Of a DNA stretch of 34,413 nucleotides, positions 1 to 7,415 are shown one piece after another (position 1 is the first letter of the stretch; every line of letters begins with the position of its first letter). Below the pieces are notes generated by a model, which worked only from the letters and a program-made list of their open reading frames with translations, had not been told where the DNA came from and made no database searches. This DNA comes from Candidatus Iainarchaeum sp. (lineage in GTDB: Archaea > Iainarchaeota > Iainarchaeia > Iainarchaeales > JAFCCW01), in NCBI GenBank assembly GCA_017609985.1, contig JAFCCW010000007.1:1-34413 (forward strand), written 5' to 3'. A program made the translations under genes and the position numbers.

Positions 1-1
1 T

Positions 2-1000
2 GTTGTCGTGTTTTCTTTGGTTGTTGGTGCTCTTGCCGGAAGCAACTTGTTTCCGAACACAACAGGATTTGTTTCGCTTACTGATGCAGGAAGCGGGTCG
101 TGCGATGTTGGTGTTGGCACAATAACACAAGATCAAGCTGGGAATAAAACAATTTCTTACTTGAACGATAATTTTTTTGCAGCGCAAGGTGCTGTTGCAG
201 AACTTGCATCTATCGAAGAGGAAGCAGGCATGTACAAAGTAACATTTAATATATTGCAGGATGGAAATTTAGTCCAGGAAGGGCAGGTGTATACTGCGAA
301 GGATGGTAGTGTTGCAGTTGCAGGAACTGTTTTTGACCTTGACACTCCTATTGAACAGCCTGAACCAAAGCAGCCTCAGGAACTTCAGCAGTCTGAAGTG
401 CCTGAAGTTTTAATGTTTGTCATGAGTTTTTGTCCTTATGGGCAGCAGGCTATGGCTGGGCTTGGTCCCGCAGAAAAGCAGTTGAGTGCATCAATTGATT
501 TTGAGCCTCACTATATTTTCTACTCCGACTATGCAACTGGTGCTGGTGCTTCGTGGGAACAGTACTGCTTTGACGAAGAGCAAAAATACTGTTCAATGCA
601 CGGAGCAGGCGAACTAAAAGAGGATGTAAGGCAGCTTCTTGTCTGGAAGTATTTCCCTGAAAAATACTGGGATTATATAAATGCTATAAGCAGTAGCTGT
701 ACTTACTCTGATGTTGACACTTGCTGGAAAGATGTAGCTGAAGCAAATAATATCGATTCAGTGGCAATTGAAGAAGCATTTGTCAATGAAGCAGAAGCAG
801 TCCTTGCAGCAGAGGTTGCTTTATCAGACCTGTATGGTGTTTCAGGTTCTCCAACAGTGTTAATCAACGGCACAGCATATTCTGGAGCAAGAACTCCTGA
901 AGCATACAAGTCAGGAATCTGTTCAGCATTCACTGAAATGCCGCCAGAGTGCTCTGCAGAGCTTAGCTCTGAGGGCGCAGCAGCAGAAGGACAGTGTTAG
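2..1000 (+). CDS. Exported thioredoxin-fold (DsbA-like) protein, 5' end cut by window edge
   Basis: The frame is open to the left edge, and the first residues form a hydrophobic stretch without a charged N-terminus, so the true start probably lies outside the window; the GTG at 8 is only an internal candidate. After an exported, acidic, Gln/Pro-rich linker (about residues 110-130) comes a thioredoxin-fold domain: strand, then FCPYGQQA, a helical insert with several Cys, and the cis-Pro region SGSPTVLING. The usual CxxC is CPYG, so the second active-site Cys is missing. Cys pairs in the helical insert and at the C-terminus suggest structural disulfides. It is probably an envelope thiol oxidoreductase or a relative that has lost redox activity. 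The fold is fairly sure, the substrate unknown. Confidence 0.7.
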   Translation, partial: VVVFSLVVGALAGSNLFPNTTGFVSLTDAGSGSCDVGVGTITQDQAGNKTISYLNDNFFAAQGAVAELASIEEEAGMYKVTFNILQDGNLVQEGQVYTAKDGSVAVAGTVFDLDTPIEQPEPKQPQELQQSEVPEVLMFVMSFCPYGQQAMAGLGPAEKQLSASIDFEPHYIFYSDYATGAGASWEQYCFDEEQKYCSMHGAGELKEDVRQLLVWKYFPEKYWDYINAISSSCTYSDVDTCWKDVAEANNIDSVAIEEAFVNEAEAVLAAEVALSDLYGVSGSPTVLINGTAYSGARTPEAYKSGICSAFTEMPPECSAELSSEGAAAEGQC

Positions 1001-1031
1001 TAACACTCTCCTTTTTTTCTTTTTATTTTTC
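1001..1031 (+). terminator. T-rich transcription terminator
   Basis: Right after the stop codon of the thioredoxin-fold gene the plus strand becomes a pyrimidine tract with several T runs (tttttttct, tttttattt, cttttttt). Archaeal termination at T-rich tracts without a hairpin is established; assignment here is from sequence alone. Confidence 0.5.
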
Positions 1032-1058
1032 TTTTTTTTAACCTTCCTTACACAACAA

Positions 1059-1067
1059 CCTTAAAAA
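1059..1067 (+). promoter_or_regulatory. TATA-like box of the redox cassette
   Basis: ccttaaaaa is centred about 27 bases before the ATG at 1091, the spacing expected if transcription starts at or next to the start codon. No Shine-Dalgarno sequence precedes that ATG, which fits a leaderless mRNA. Confidence 0.45.
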
Positions 1068-1090
1068 CACTTGCACACTCATACAATTGT

Positions 1091-1366
1091 ATGTCGGTGC
1101 AATTGAATTCACTTGTTTCTGCATTGGATTCTGAAACCCGTTTGAAGATGCTTGAATGCCTTTTGAGAGGCAAATATGGTTGTTCTGCTTTGGCTGAGTG
1201 TGTTGAAAAAGACCCTTCTACGATAAGCAGGCACTTGGACAAGCTTGAGAAAGCAGGCCTGATTGAATTAAAGAGGCATGGAAAGCAGGTTCACTGCACA
1301 ATTAAGAATAAAAAAAAGCTTAGGCAATTGTTTAAGTTGCTTAAAGAATTTGAAAAAAGGAGTTGA
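1091..1366 (+). CDS. ArsR-type winged-helix transcriptional regulator
   Basis: This 91-residue protein has the ArsR/winged-helix pattern: a helix with LDSETRLKMLECL, a recognition helix in DPSTISRHLDKLEKAGLI, and a beta-wing with HGKQVHCTI. Three Cys lie in the first half (ECLLRGKYGCSALAEC), a possible metal or redox sensor site, though no exact known sensor motif is recognisable. It is first in a tight run with a glutaredoxin (6 bases to its ATG) and an FTR-like protein, so it is likely the local regulator of these redox genes. The start at ATG 1091 fits a leaderless message from the TATA-like box at 1059-1067. Confidence 0.8.
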   Translation: MSVQLNSLVSALDSETRLKMLECLLRGKYGCSALAECVEKDPSTISRHLDKLEKAGLIELKRHGKQVHCTIKNKKKLRQLFKLLKEFEKRS

Positions 1367-1372
1367 TTGAAT

Positions 1373-1606
1373 ATGGCTAAAGTAATTGTGTATAGCACAA
1401 CAACCTGTCCTTTTTGTGACATGGTTAAACAGTTTTTGGACGAAAAAGGAGTTGAATATCAGCACTTTGATGTTGGGGAAGACCATGACAAGGCTATTGA
1501 AATGGTTTCAAAGAGCGGTCAGAATGGCGTGCCTGTTGTTGACATTGACGGCAAGATAATCATTGGCTTTAACAAGCCAGCAATTGAGGAGGCTCTTTCC
1601 GAATGA
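1373..1606 (+). CDS. Glutaredoxin-like protein (CPFC)
   Basis: This 77-residue single-domain glutaredoxin/NrdH-type redoxin has the N-terminal strand VIVYSTTTCPFC with the CxxC active site, the cis-Pro segment NGVPVVDIDG and the C-terminal GF...I.EAL helix. These proteins reduce disulfides in the cytoplasm using glutathione, thioredoxin reductase or FTR. GGAG at 1359-1362 lies 10 bases before ATG 1373, which is preferred over the in-frame TTG at 1367. The stop overlaps the next start (ATGA, 1603-1606), so it is translationally coupled to the FTR-like gene, its probable electron donor. Confidence 0.88.
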   Translation: MAKVIVYSTTTCPFCDMVKQFLDEKGVEYQHFDVGEDHDKAIEMVSKSGQNGVPVVDIDGKIIIGFNKPAIEEALSE

Positions 1607-1872
1607 GGTCGAAAGAGGAAATGATTGCTGGTCTTAAAAAATATGCTGAGGCAAAAAATCTTGCTTTTAATCCGGACAAGGAACAGCTGGAAGCAGTGTT
1701 TGACAAGATTTACAAGAATCTTACAGAACACGACTATCAGTACTGTCCTTGCAGGGCAAGAACAGGCAATCTTCAAGAGGATGCAAAAAGCATTTGCCCC
1801 TGCATCTATCACCTTGACGAAGTTGAACAGCAAGGCAACTGTTTGTGCAGGCTTTACTTTAAAAAAGAGTAG
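1603..1872 (+). CDS. Ferredoxin:thioredoxin reductase catalytic-subunit family protein
   Basis: This 89-residue protein has the FTR catalytic-chain signature: YCPCR, then a second CPC 14 residues on, then HLDEVEQQGNCLCRLYFK. In characterised FTR these six Cys hold a 4Fe-4S cluster next to a redox-active disulfide and pass electrons from ferredoxin to a thioredoxin. The spacing (CPC-x14-CPC-x12-CLC) differs from the plant form. Its start overlaps the glutaredoxin stop, so the likely pair is a ferredoxin-driven reductase and its dithiol acceptor; a ferredoxin gene follows at 2678. A plus-1-frame ORF over the same bases is a shadow. Confidence 0.85.
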   Translation: MRSKEEMIAGLKKYAEAKNLAFNPDKEQLEAVFDKIYKNLTEHDYQYCPCRARTGNLQEDAKSICPCIYHLDEVEQQGNCLCRLYFKKE

Positions 1873-1948
1873 AGCCGGGCATAGCTTTTTTAACTTGTTA
1901 GAGCTTTTTTATATCATCTAGCTGTTTTACAGTCAGGGAGGTTTTTGA

Positions 1949-2632
1949 ATGAATTTTTCAGCAAAGAAAGTTTTTTTCTTATTAGCTTTTTCTGCACTAG
2001 TGCTTTTGGGGAGTCAGATAAATTTTTCCTCGTTGCTTGGTGTTGAAAATCAGTCTTTCACCCTGTTTCAGATGGTGGGGCCAATAGCAGGAGTTTTTCT
2101 TGGCCCAATTTTTGGAGCAGGCGCAGTTCTTCTCGCAGAAGCAGTTAACTTTGTTTATGCGGGCAAGGCAATAGATTTGATTAACATTTTCAGGCTTACG
2201 CCAATGCTTTTCGCAGCATATTACTTTGGAAGGCATGGCAAAGCAAAGTTAAAGGATTTGAGTACTGCAGTCCCAATAATTTGCATGGCTTTGTTTATGC
2301 TTCATCCAGTTGGGGCACAGGCGTGGTTTTACTCTCTTTACTGGGTAATTCCTGTCGCAGCAAAGTTTTTGCCTAACAGACTTTTTCCAAAGAGTCTTGG
2401 GGCAACATTTACTGCTCATGCAATCGGAAGCACTTTGTTCCTTTACACAATTCCAACAGCTCCAGAGCTATGGGTTGCTTTGATTCCGGTTGTTGCAATT
2501 GAGAGAACAATGTTTGCTCTTGGAATCTCGGCAAGTTACATTGTTGTTAACACAGCATTGGACAGGCTTGCTTCAAGGATTCCAGCAGGCATTCTCGACG
2601 TTGACAAGAGATATGTCTTTGGGAAGGTTTAA
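1949..2632 (+). CDS. Multi-pass membrane protein, possibly an ECF-transporter S-component relative
   Basis: This 227-residue protein has about six hydrophobic segments and short basic loops. The Gly/Ala-rich pattern VGPIAGVFLGPIFGAGAVLLAEA resembles substrate-binding (S) subunits of energy-coupling-factor vitamin transporters, and the late segment GATFTAHAIGST is consistent with this, but no family-defining residues are certain. GGAGG at 1937-1941 sits 7 bases before the ATG, and a TATA-like tttttatatc lies at 1906-1915. No ECF ATPase or T-component is in the window. Confidence is high that it is a membrane protein, low for the family. Confidence 0.75.
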   Translation: MNFSAKKVFFLLAFSALVLLGSQINFSSLLGVENQSFTLFQMVGPIAGVFLGPIFGAGAVLLAEAVNFVYAGKAIDLINIFRLTPMLFAAYYFGRHGKAKLKDLSTAVPIICMALFMLHPVGAQAWFYSLYWVIPVAAKFLPNRLFPKSLGATFTAHAIGSTLFLYTIPTAPELWVALIPVVAIERTMFALGISASYIVVNTALDRLASRIPAGILDVDKRYVFGKV

Positions 2633-2677
2633 TCCCTTCCCCCAATTCATTTATTTTAAAAAAAAGGAGTTGATACA

Positions 2678-2863
2678 ATGGCAGAAAAACCATATGTTGA
2701 CAAAGAAAAATGTGTTGGATGCGGAACCTGTGTAAGCGTTTGCCCGGTCGGAGTTTTTGAAATAAAGGACGGCAAGTCAGTTGTTGTTAATCCTGATGCG
2801 TGCATTCAGTGCAGAGCTTGTGAAGCATCTTGTCCACAAAAAGCAATTGAAGTGAAGGAATAG
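2678..2863 (+). CDS. Ferredoxin, 2x[4Fe-4S]
   Basis: This 61-residue bacterial/archaeal dicluster ferredoxin has two ligand sets, CVGCGTCVSVCP (residues about 12-22) and CIQCRACEASCP (about 42-52). It is a small soluble low-potential electron carrier. The start is set by GGAG at 2666-2669, 8 bases before ATG 2678. It lies 45 bases after the membrane protein and directly before the CxxC redox protein, and is a plausible electron source for the FTR-like protein encoded upstream (inference from proximity). Confidence 0.93.
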   Translation: MAEKPYVDKEKCVGCGTCVSVCPVGVFEIKDGKSVVVNPDACIQCRACEASCPQKAIEVKE

Positions 2864-2872
2864 GTGTTTTTA

Positions 2873-3082
2873 TTGAAAATATCTAAAGATATGAAGATTA
2901 CAGATGTTGTTCAGGGCCATCCTGAAACAATTCCTGTTTTTCTTGAACACGGTCTTCACTGTGTTGGCTGTGCTGCAGCGCGCTTTGAAAGTATTGAAGA
3001 AGGTGCTGAAGTGCATGGAATTGATGCTGGTGCATTAATCGCTGATTTGAATAGTGCAATTGAAAAAGAAAAAAAGGATTGA
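2873..3082 (+). CDS. Small redox-disulfide protein (DUF1858 / HCP-associated domain)
   Basis: The core DMKITDVVQGHPETIPVFLEHGLHCVGCAAA is the DUF1858 domain, also described as the hybrid-cluster-protein-associated redox disulfide domain, with a CxxC in HCVGC. Three in-frame starts exist (GTG 2864, TTG 2873, ATG 2891). TTG 2873 gives the length usual for the family and has AGGTG about 6 bases upstream. The protein is small, soluble and likely a dithiol electron carrier or metal-cluster helper. No hybrid cluster protein gene is in the window; the neighbour is a ferredoxin. Confidence 0.8.
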   Translation: MKISKDMKITDVVQGHPETIPVFLEHGLHCVGCAAARFESIEEGAEVHGIDAGALIADLNSAIEKEKKD

Positions 3083-3120
3083 CTGGCTTTTCAGCCAGCC
3101 TTTTTATTTATTTTTTTTAT
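3083..3120 (+). terminator. Hairpin plus T-run terminator
   Basis: Immediately after the stop codon, CTGGCT (3083-3088) and AGCCAG (3093-3098) form a 6-bp stem with a TTTC loop, followed by a run of T-rich sequence. It lies between convergent genes. Confidence 0.65.
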
Positions 3121-3141
3121 TTTCTATTTTTATTCGTTCAC

Positions 3142-3717
3142 TTATTTTTTCTCAACTGTTTGAACAGGCCAAGTTGGAAGAATTGTTTTTCCAAGTGACT
3201 CGTTCAATACCTGTGCCATTGCAAGATATATTGCTGAGAGGCCGCAGATTATTCCTTCGTAGCCAGCTATCTGTTTTATCAGTGCTGAACCTGTAAAGTC
3301 TCCTATTGCCAGAAGCCAGAACAGTATTACGAGTGAACCGAATACAAATTGCAGTGCTCTGTTTGCTTTCAATGTTCCAAAGAACATGAATGCAGTGAAC
3401 AAACCCCACACGAAAAGATATGCTGCCATTGCTGTGCTGCCAGCTGCAGTTCCCATTCCTTTTAGTGGCATTACGATAAGTCCAACAAGGCTTAACCAGA
3501 ACAAGCCGTATGATGTAAAGGCTGTTGTTCCAAAAGTGTTTCCTTTTTTGAACTCCATTATTCCTGCAATTACTTGTGCTATTCCTCCGTAGAAGATTCC
3601 CATTGCGAGAATCATTGTTCCTAGTGCAAAGAATCCTGCGTTGTGCAGATTCAATAACACTGTTGTCATTCCAAAGCCCATTAATCCAAGAGGGGCTGGG
3701 TTTGCTAGATTGTCCAT
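3142..3717 (-). CDS. GPR1/FUN34/YaaH (SatP-type) acetate transporter family protein
   Basis: This 191-residue protein has six membrane segments and the family signature [14 protein letters not shown] at its N-terminus, plus the typical [21 protein letters not shown] segment. Known members move acetate/succinate with protons, or ammonium in some systems. An AAAGGAGGT sequence (complement of about 3723-3731) lies 6-7 bases before ATG 3717, which sets the start and rejects a 16-residue upstream extension. TATA-like sites lie at 3744-3753 and about 3767-3775. It stands alone, convergent with the redox genes and divergent from aCPSF2. Confidence 0.9.
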   Translation of the reverse strand: MDNLANPAPLGLMGFGMTTVLLNLHNAGFFALGTMILAMGIFYGGIAQVIAGIMEFKKGNTFGTTAFTSYGLFWLSLVGLIVMPLKGMGTAAGSTAMAAYLFVWGLFTAFMFFGTLKANRALQFVFGSLVILFWLLAIGDFTGSALIKQIAGYEGIICGLSAIYLAMAQVLNESLGKTILPTWPVQTVEKK

Positions 3718-3835
3718 AATTCTACCTCCTTTGGTAGTTTTTCTTTTATAAAATCTGGAAAACAATCCTTTTATGGCTTTTCATGCTTTTTGTTTAAAAG
3801 CTTTATTGGAGTTAATTTGAGTATAAAGTGATTTG

Positions 3836-5110
3836 ATGGCAAAATATAGTTTGAATGTACTGGGCGGAGGCCAGGAAGTTGGCCGTTCTTCTTTCCTGCT
3901 TGATGTTGGAGAAAAGATTCTTTTAGAGCGTGGAGTAAAATTGAATGCTGACGAAATACAGTATCCTGCTCCAGTCACAACAAATCTTGATGCTGCAATT
4001 ATTTCTCATGCTCATCTTGATCACTCTGGTTATCTTCCAAAACTTTTCGTGGACAGCCATTCAATGTGTTATATGACTCCTCCCACTCTTGAAATTTCCA
4101 AAATGCTCTGGTTTGATTCTTTGAAAATTGCAGGTTATGAGGGTGTGGCTCCCCAGTTTTCTGAGGATGAAATAGTTGAAACAGAAAAATATACTTTTCC
4201 AATTTCTTACAGGCGACCTGTAAATATTTCAAAAAACTGTTCTCTTGAACTCTTTGATGCTGGTCATATTTCTGGCTCTTCAATGCCGTTGATTTCTTTC
4301 AAGAACAAGCGTTTCCTTTTCACTGGAGACTTTAATCCTGCTGAAACAAGGCTTTATTCTGGTGCTGATTTGAGGGCTGGGAAGGTTGACTATGTTATGA
4401 TGGAGAGCACTTATGGTGACAGGAATCATCCAAGCAGAGCTGAAACAGAAAAAAGGCTTTGTGAAAGTGTTCAGGAAACAGTTGACAACGGAGGGCATGC
4501 TCTTATTGCTGCTTTTGCTGTTGCTCGTTCTCAGGAAATAATAGATGTACTTCACGAGTACAACATTGATGTGCCTGTTTATCTTGACGGAATGTCTCAA
4601 AAGGCTTCAAGAATTTTCCTTGACTATCCTGAGTATTTGAAGGACCCAAAGTTTCTCAAAAAAGCTCTTGACAAAACAATCTGGGTAAGGCGGGACAAGC
4701 ACAGAAAAGAGGCATTAAAGCAACCTTCTGTAATCGTGACCACCAGCGGAATGCTTTCAGGCGGTCCAATACAGCACTATGTTAAAACAGTTCACAAGGA
4801 AGAGAACAGCAAGATAATTTTAACAGGTTATCAGGTGGAGGGAACACCGGGAAGAAAGCTTATGGATGAAGGAATTCTTGAAACAGAGGCTGATACTTTC
4901 AAGCCGGTTTGTGGTGTTGAAAAATATGACTTTTCTGCTCATGCTTCTCAGTCTGAACTGCTTCGAGCTCTTAACAAATGGTCTCCTGAAAAAGTTATTC
5001 TTGTTCACGGTGACTTGGAAGTTACTGAAGTATTGAAAGCAAAGATTGAGAAAGACCTAGGCATTGATACTGTTAATCCTGCAAACGGGGACACAGTTAA
5101 ACTTGATTAA
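3836..5110 (+). CDS. Beta-CASP ribonuclease, archaeal CPSF2 type
   Basis: This 424-residue metallo-beta-lactamase/beta-CASP enzyme starts with LNVLGGGQEVGRSSF and has motif 2 HAHLDHSGYLP (H58, H60, D62, H63), the later metal ligands GHISGS and GDFN, the beta-CASP segment ESTYGDRNHPSR, FAVARSQEI, TTSGMLSGGP and the C-terminal VHGD. It lacks N-terminal KH domains, matching aCPSF2 rather than aCPSF1. These zinc enzymes act in RNA 5'/3' processing in the cytoplasm. ATG 3836 follows a TATA-like gtttaaaag (3792-3800), and GTGAT just upstream could pair with 16S rRNA. The NMD3 gene follows 20 bases later. Confidence 0.9.
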   Translation: MAKYSLNVLGGGQEVGRSSFLLDVGEKILLERGVKLNADEIQYPAPVTTNLDAAIISHAHLDHSGYLPKLFVDSHSMCYMTPPTLEISKMLWFDSLKIAGYEGVAPQFSEDEIVETEKYTFPISYRRPVNISKNCSLELFDAGHISGSSMPLISFKNKRFLFTGDFNPAETRLYSGADLRAGKVDYVMMESTYGDRNHPSRAETEKRLCESVQETVDNGGHALIAAFAVARSQEIIDVLHEYNIDVPVYLDGMSQKASRIFLDYPEYLKDPKFLKKALDKTIWVRRDKHRKEALKQPSVIVTTSGMLSGGPIQHYVKTVHKEENSKIILTGYQVEGTPGRKLMDEGILETEADTFKPVCGVEKYDFSAHASQSELLRALNKWSPEKVILVHGDLEVTEVLKAKIEKDLGIDTVNPANGDTVKLD

Positions 5111-5130
5111 ATTGGCTAAACTTGATTAAA
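5098..5130 (+). repeat. Tandem 19-base duplication across the aCPSF2 stop / NMD3 start
   Basis: TAAACTTGATTAAA occurs at 5098-5111 and again at 5117-5130, a 19-base period. The first copy contains the stop codon of the nuclease gene and the second ends at the base before the NMD3 ATG. Confidence 0.75.
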
Positions 5131-5826
5131 ATGTCTAAGCTTGAAAGATTTTGCCCTTCTTGTGGTTCGACTAAAGGACCTTTTGTGAAAGGTTTTTGTA
5201 TCAACTGCTTTGAGCGCAAAAAAGAACTAGTGTCTATTCCAGCTGAACTTAAAATAGACTTTTGCAGAAACTGTGCAATGATTCGACTTCATGGAAAATG
5301 GGTTAATCAGGATGAGTCATTGCTCAAAAAATCTGTGGAGTCTTTTGTTAAAATAAGCCCTTGTTTTGAAAAGTCAGTCATTACTGTGGAACTTGAGCCG
5401 GAGGACCAAGACCAGACTATAGCTCATGTTACTGTAAACGGTCTTGTTGACGGTCAAATGATTGTCGAGAAAAGAGATGTCCTTCTAAAGCCAAACTATT
5501 CTAGCTGTGAACGTTGTTCTAAAATTTCAGGACACTATCATGAAGCAATTATTCAGGGAAGGGGAAACCCGCCTTCTTCTGCAATTGAAGAGTTCAGAAA
5601 CTTTTTTGAACGCTATCTTGAAAAAGATTCTTTTTCAGTGATTGTTGGAATTGAAGAAAAAAAACAAGGCTTTGATTTGCTTGTTGGTTCAAAGCGGGCG
5701 GCAAAGCATGCAGTAGAATTTGTTTCTTCAAGATATGGTGCTGAAGTTAAGACTTCGAGCAAGCTTATTGGTGAAGACAAGTCAGGCAAAAAAAAATACA
5801 GGTTTACTTTTTCTGTCAGATTTTAG
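5131..5826 (+). CDS. NMD3 family protein (archaeal)
   Basis: The 231-residue protein begins with a zinc-ribbon region, ERFCPSCGSTKGPFVKGFC with CINCF, followed by CRNC, and has a further CERC at about residue 130. Eukaryotic NMD3 is the 60S export adaptor; archaeal forms carry only the zinc ribbon and core and probably act in large-subunit maturation. It is short relative to many archaeal homologues (often over 300 residues; from memory). ATG 5131 is preferred over TTG 5122. It is probably co-transcribed with the aCPSF2 nuclease, an RNA-processing pair, and its stop overlaps by 4 bases with the convergent regulator gene. Confidence 0.87.
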   Translation: MSKLERFCPSCGSTKGPFVKGFCINCFERKKELVSIPAELKIDFCRNCAMIRLHGKWVNQDESLLKKSVESFVKISPCFEKSVITVELEPEDQDQTIAHVTVNGLVDGQMIVEKRDVLLKPNYSSCERCSKISGHYHEAIIQGRGNPPSSAIEEFRNFFERYLEKDSFSVIVGIEEKKQGFDLLVGSKRAAKHAVEFVSSRYGAEVKTSSKLIGEDKSGKKKYRFTFSVRF

Positions 5827-6533
5827 CCTTCAAATTCGCTAAATTCTTTGAGAATTTCTTCGACTGGTTTTTTTGTTACAATAAGTGGAATCTTTTCGCT
5901 TTCAGCAATTTTTATCGCAATTTTGTCAACATTCTCTGGTTTGAGGTCTCCGTGCAAAACAACTATTGCTGGTTTCATGTCTGTACTGAATCTTCCTATC
6001 TTAACTGCAATCATTGGTGATCTGCCGTTTTCAACTTGTCTAAAAACAAGTGCTCGTTCAGGTGTTTTTCCATACAATTGCATGTACTCGTGAATTGGAA
6101 CTTCAAGAATTACTTTTAATGAATCAATTACTGTGTAGCCATAAACCTTGCTTTCCTTTAGTCTTGCCTGGTTTGCAACACATTCTCCGCCAACTTTTTT
6201 TACAAAGTTTTTTCCGCTTATTGCAGTAAAAAATTCATGAGTATCAAATGTGTCTTCATCTGGTTTGAAATCTTTTTCAAGTTGTTTAACAACTTTTCCG
6301 CCCCTGCCTTTGTCAATTTCAATAAGTGCTTCAACAAGTCTTGCAACTATTCCAATGCCCGGACTCTTTCTTCTTCCACCCTCGTAGTCTGAGATAGTGG
6401 AACTGCTTACTTGAAGAAATTCTGCAAGCTCGCTTTGATTAACTCCGAAGATTTCTCTCCATTTTTTCATTGACCCGCCGGGATCCTTGCTGAGGGTAAT
6501 CTCTCCTGCGACAGTCACTGGAAGTTTTTCCAT
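5823..6533 (-). CDS. Archaeal XRE-family transcriptional regulator (COG1709-like)
   Basis: This 236-residue protein has a helix-turn-helix near residues 24-60 (WREIFGVNQSELAEFLQVSS with STISDYEGGRR), then a large archaeal-specific domain with conserved stretches FFTAISGKNF, GYTVIDSLKVILEVPI, and a C-terminal VVLHGDLKPENVDKIA. This layout is that of a universally archaeal, poorly characterised regulator family. A TATA-like gatttaaatag (6554-6563) is centred about 25 bases before the ATG, so the message is probably leaderless. The target genes are unknown. The 3' end overlaps NMD3 by 4 bases. Confidence 0.85.
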   Translation of the reverse strand: MEKLPVTVAGEITLSKDPGGSMKKWREIFGVNQSELAEFLQVSSSTISDYEGGRRKSPGIGIVARLVEALIEIDKGRGGKVVKQLEKDFKPDEDTFDTHEFFTAISGKNFVKKVGGECVANQARLKESKVYGYTVIDSLKVILEVPIHEYMQLYGKTPERALVFRQVENGRSPMIAVKIGRFSTDMKPAIVVLHGDLKPENVDKIAIKIAESEKIPLIVTKKPVEEILKEFSEFEG

Positions 6534-6566
6534 TGATTATCTATGTTTAAACTGATTTAAATAGTT

Positions 6567-6613
6567 TTCGTTGATTGTCATTTAAATTCAGCAAAACTTA
6601 ACCTTTCAACGAA
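6567..6613. repeat. 8-bp inverted repeat in an intergenic T-rich region
   Basis: TTCGTTGA (6567-6574) and TCAACGAA (6606-6613) are perfect inverted copies separated by 31 bases that include a TATA-like catttaaatt. On the plus strand they are followed by a T-rich tract of about 75 bases. They lie upstream of the XRE-family regulator promoter, so they could be its operator or a small-RNA stem. The rest of the 147-base gap holds nothing else I recognise. Confidence 0.4.
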
Positions 6614-6680
6614 TTCGGTGTTTTTCTTTTTTTGATTTTTCTTTCTTCATTTTTTTATTATTTTTATTTTTCATTTTCTT

Positions 6681-7364
6681 TTACTTTTTTCCTTTTATTT
6701 CTTCTTCCATTCTTTGAATAAACTGTTTGTAAAACTCACTTCTTTCTTTTGCTAATTCCTTTGTTTTTTGAAAATGCATTTTTGATGAAAGCTTGCCAAG
6801 CTTTGTTTCAAACTCTATCTGCATTGAATGCTTTTTCTTGTCCTGAATTCTGCTGTTTGTTTTTCCGCACAGGTTTTCTTTAGCATATTCTTCTGTGCTT
6901 CTTTCTTCAATCTTTATTGGATTTGCATTGTTCTCCGCATACCACATTATTCCTCTTGCAACACCAACTGCACCTATTGCATCTAGTTTGTCTGCATCAA
7001 AAAGAATTTTTGCTTCAGTGCTCTCTGCTTTCCTGTCTGCTCTGAATCTGTGTGTCTTGATGCATTCTTGAACATGATTTATTTTTTCTTCGGGAAATCC
7101 TGCGTTTCTTAGAATCTTCTCTGCTCTTTCTGCTCCAATCAAGGCATGGTCTGTTTCACTGCTTGAATCTTCGTCTTCTTCTTGTCTTGCTACGTCATGA
7201 AGCCATGCTGCTGCTTTCAGCACATCAAGGTCTATTTCTTCTTCAAGCTCTTCTGCGACGTGAATGCAGGTATTGTAGACACGTTCCACGTGTTCGAAGT
7301 TGTGGCTTTCTCGCAAAATACTTCTCTCTGCTTCTTTTCTGATTTCTTCAAATACTTTTTCCAT
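6681..7364 (-). CDS. HD-domain metal-dependent phosphohydrolase
   Basis: This 227-residue protein has HD-superfamily ligands in order: NFEHVERV (first His, about residue 24), the doublet AAAWLHDVAR (H-D at about 55-56), DHALIGAERA, CIKTHRF and the last Asp in ILFDADKLDAIGAVGVARG. This matches the YedJ-like family of small HD proteins acting on nucleotides or phosphate esters; the substrate is unknown. Residues 165-227 form a charged helical tail. ATG 7364 lies about 27 bases from the shared TTTAAA box at 7389-7394, so the mRNA is probably leaderless and divergent from the gene at 7416. Confidence 0.87.
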   Translation of the reverse strand: MEKVFEEIRKEAERSILRESHNFEHVERVYNTCIHVAEELEEEIDLDVLKAAAWLHDVARQEEDEDSSSETDHALIGAERAEKILRNAGFPEEKINHVQECIKTHRFRADRKAESTEAKILFDADKLDAIGAVGVARGIMWYAENNANPIKIEERSTEEYAKENLCGKTNSRIQDKKKHSMQIEFETKLGKLSSKMHFQKTKELAKERSEFYKQFIQRMEEEIKGKK

Positions 7365-7387
7365 GAAAATCTATGAATTGAATCTTC

Positions 7388-7396
7388 CTTTAAACA
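7388..7396. promoter_or_regulatory. Palindromic TATA box serving two divergent leaderless genes
   Basis: The core TTTAAA (7389-7394) is its own reverse complement. Its centre is about 27 bases from the ATG at 7364 on the minus strand and about 25 from the ATG at 7416 on the plus strand, the archaeal TATA-to-start distance on both sides. No other TATA-like element lies in the 51-base gap. Confidence 0.55.
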
Positions 7397-7415
7397 TTTT
7401 CTTTCAAATTCTTTT

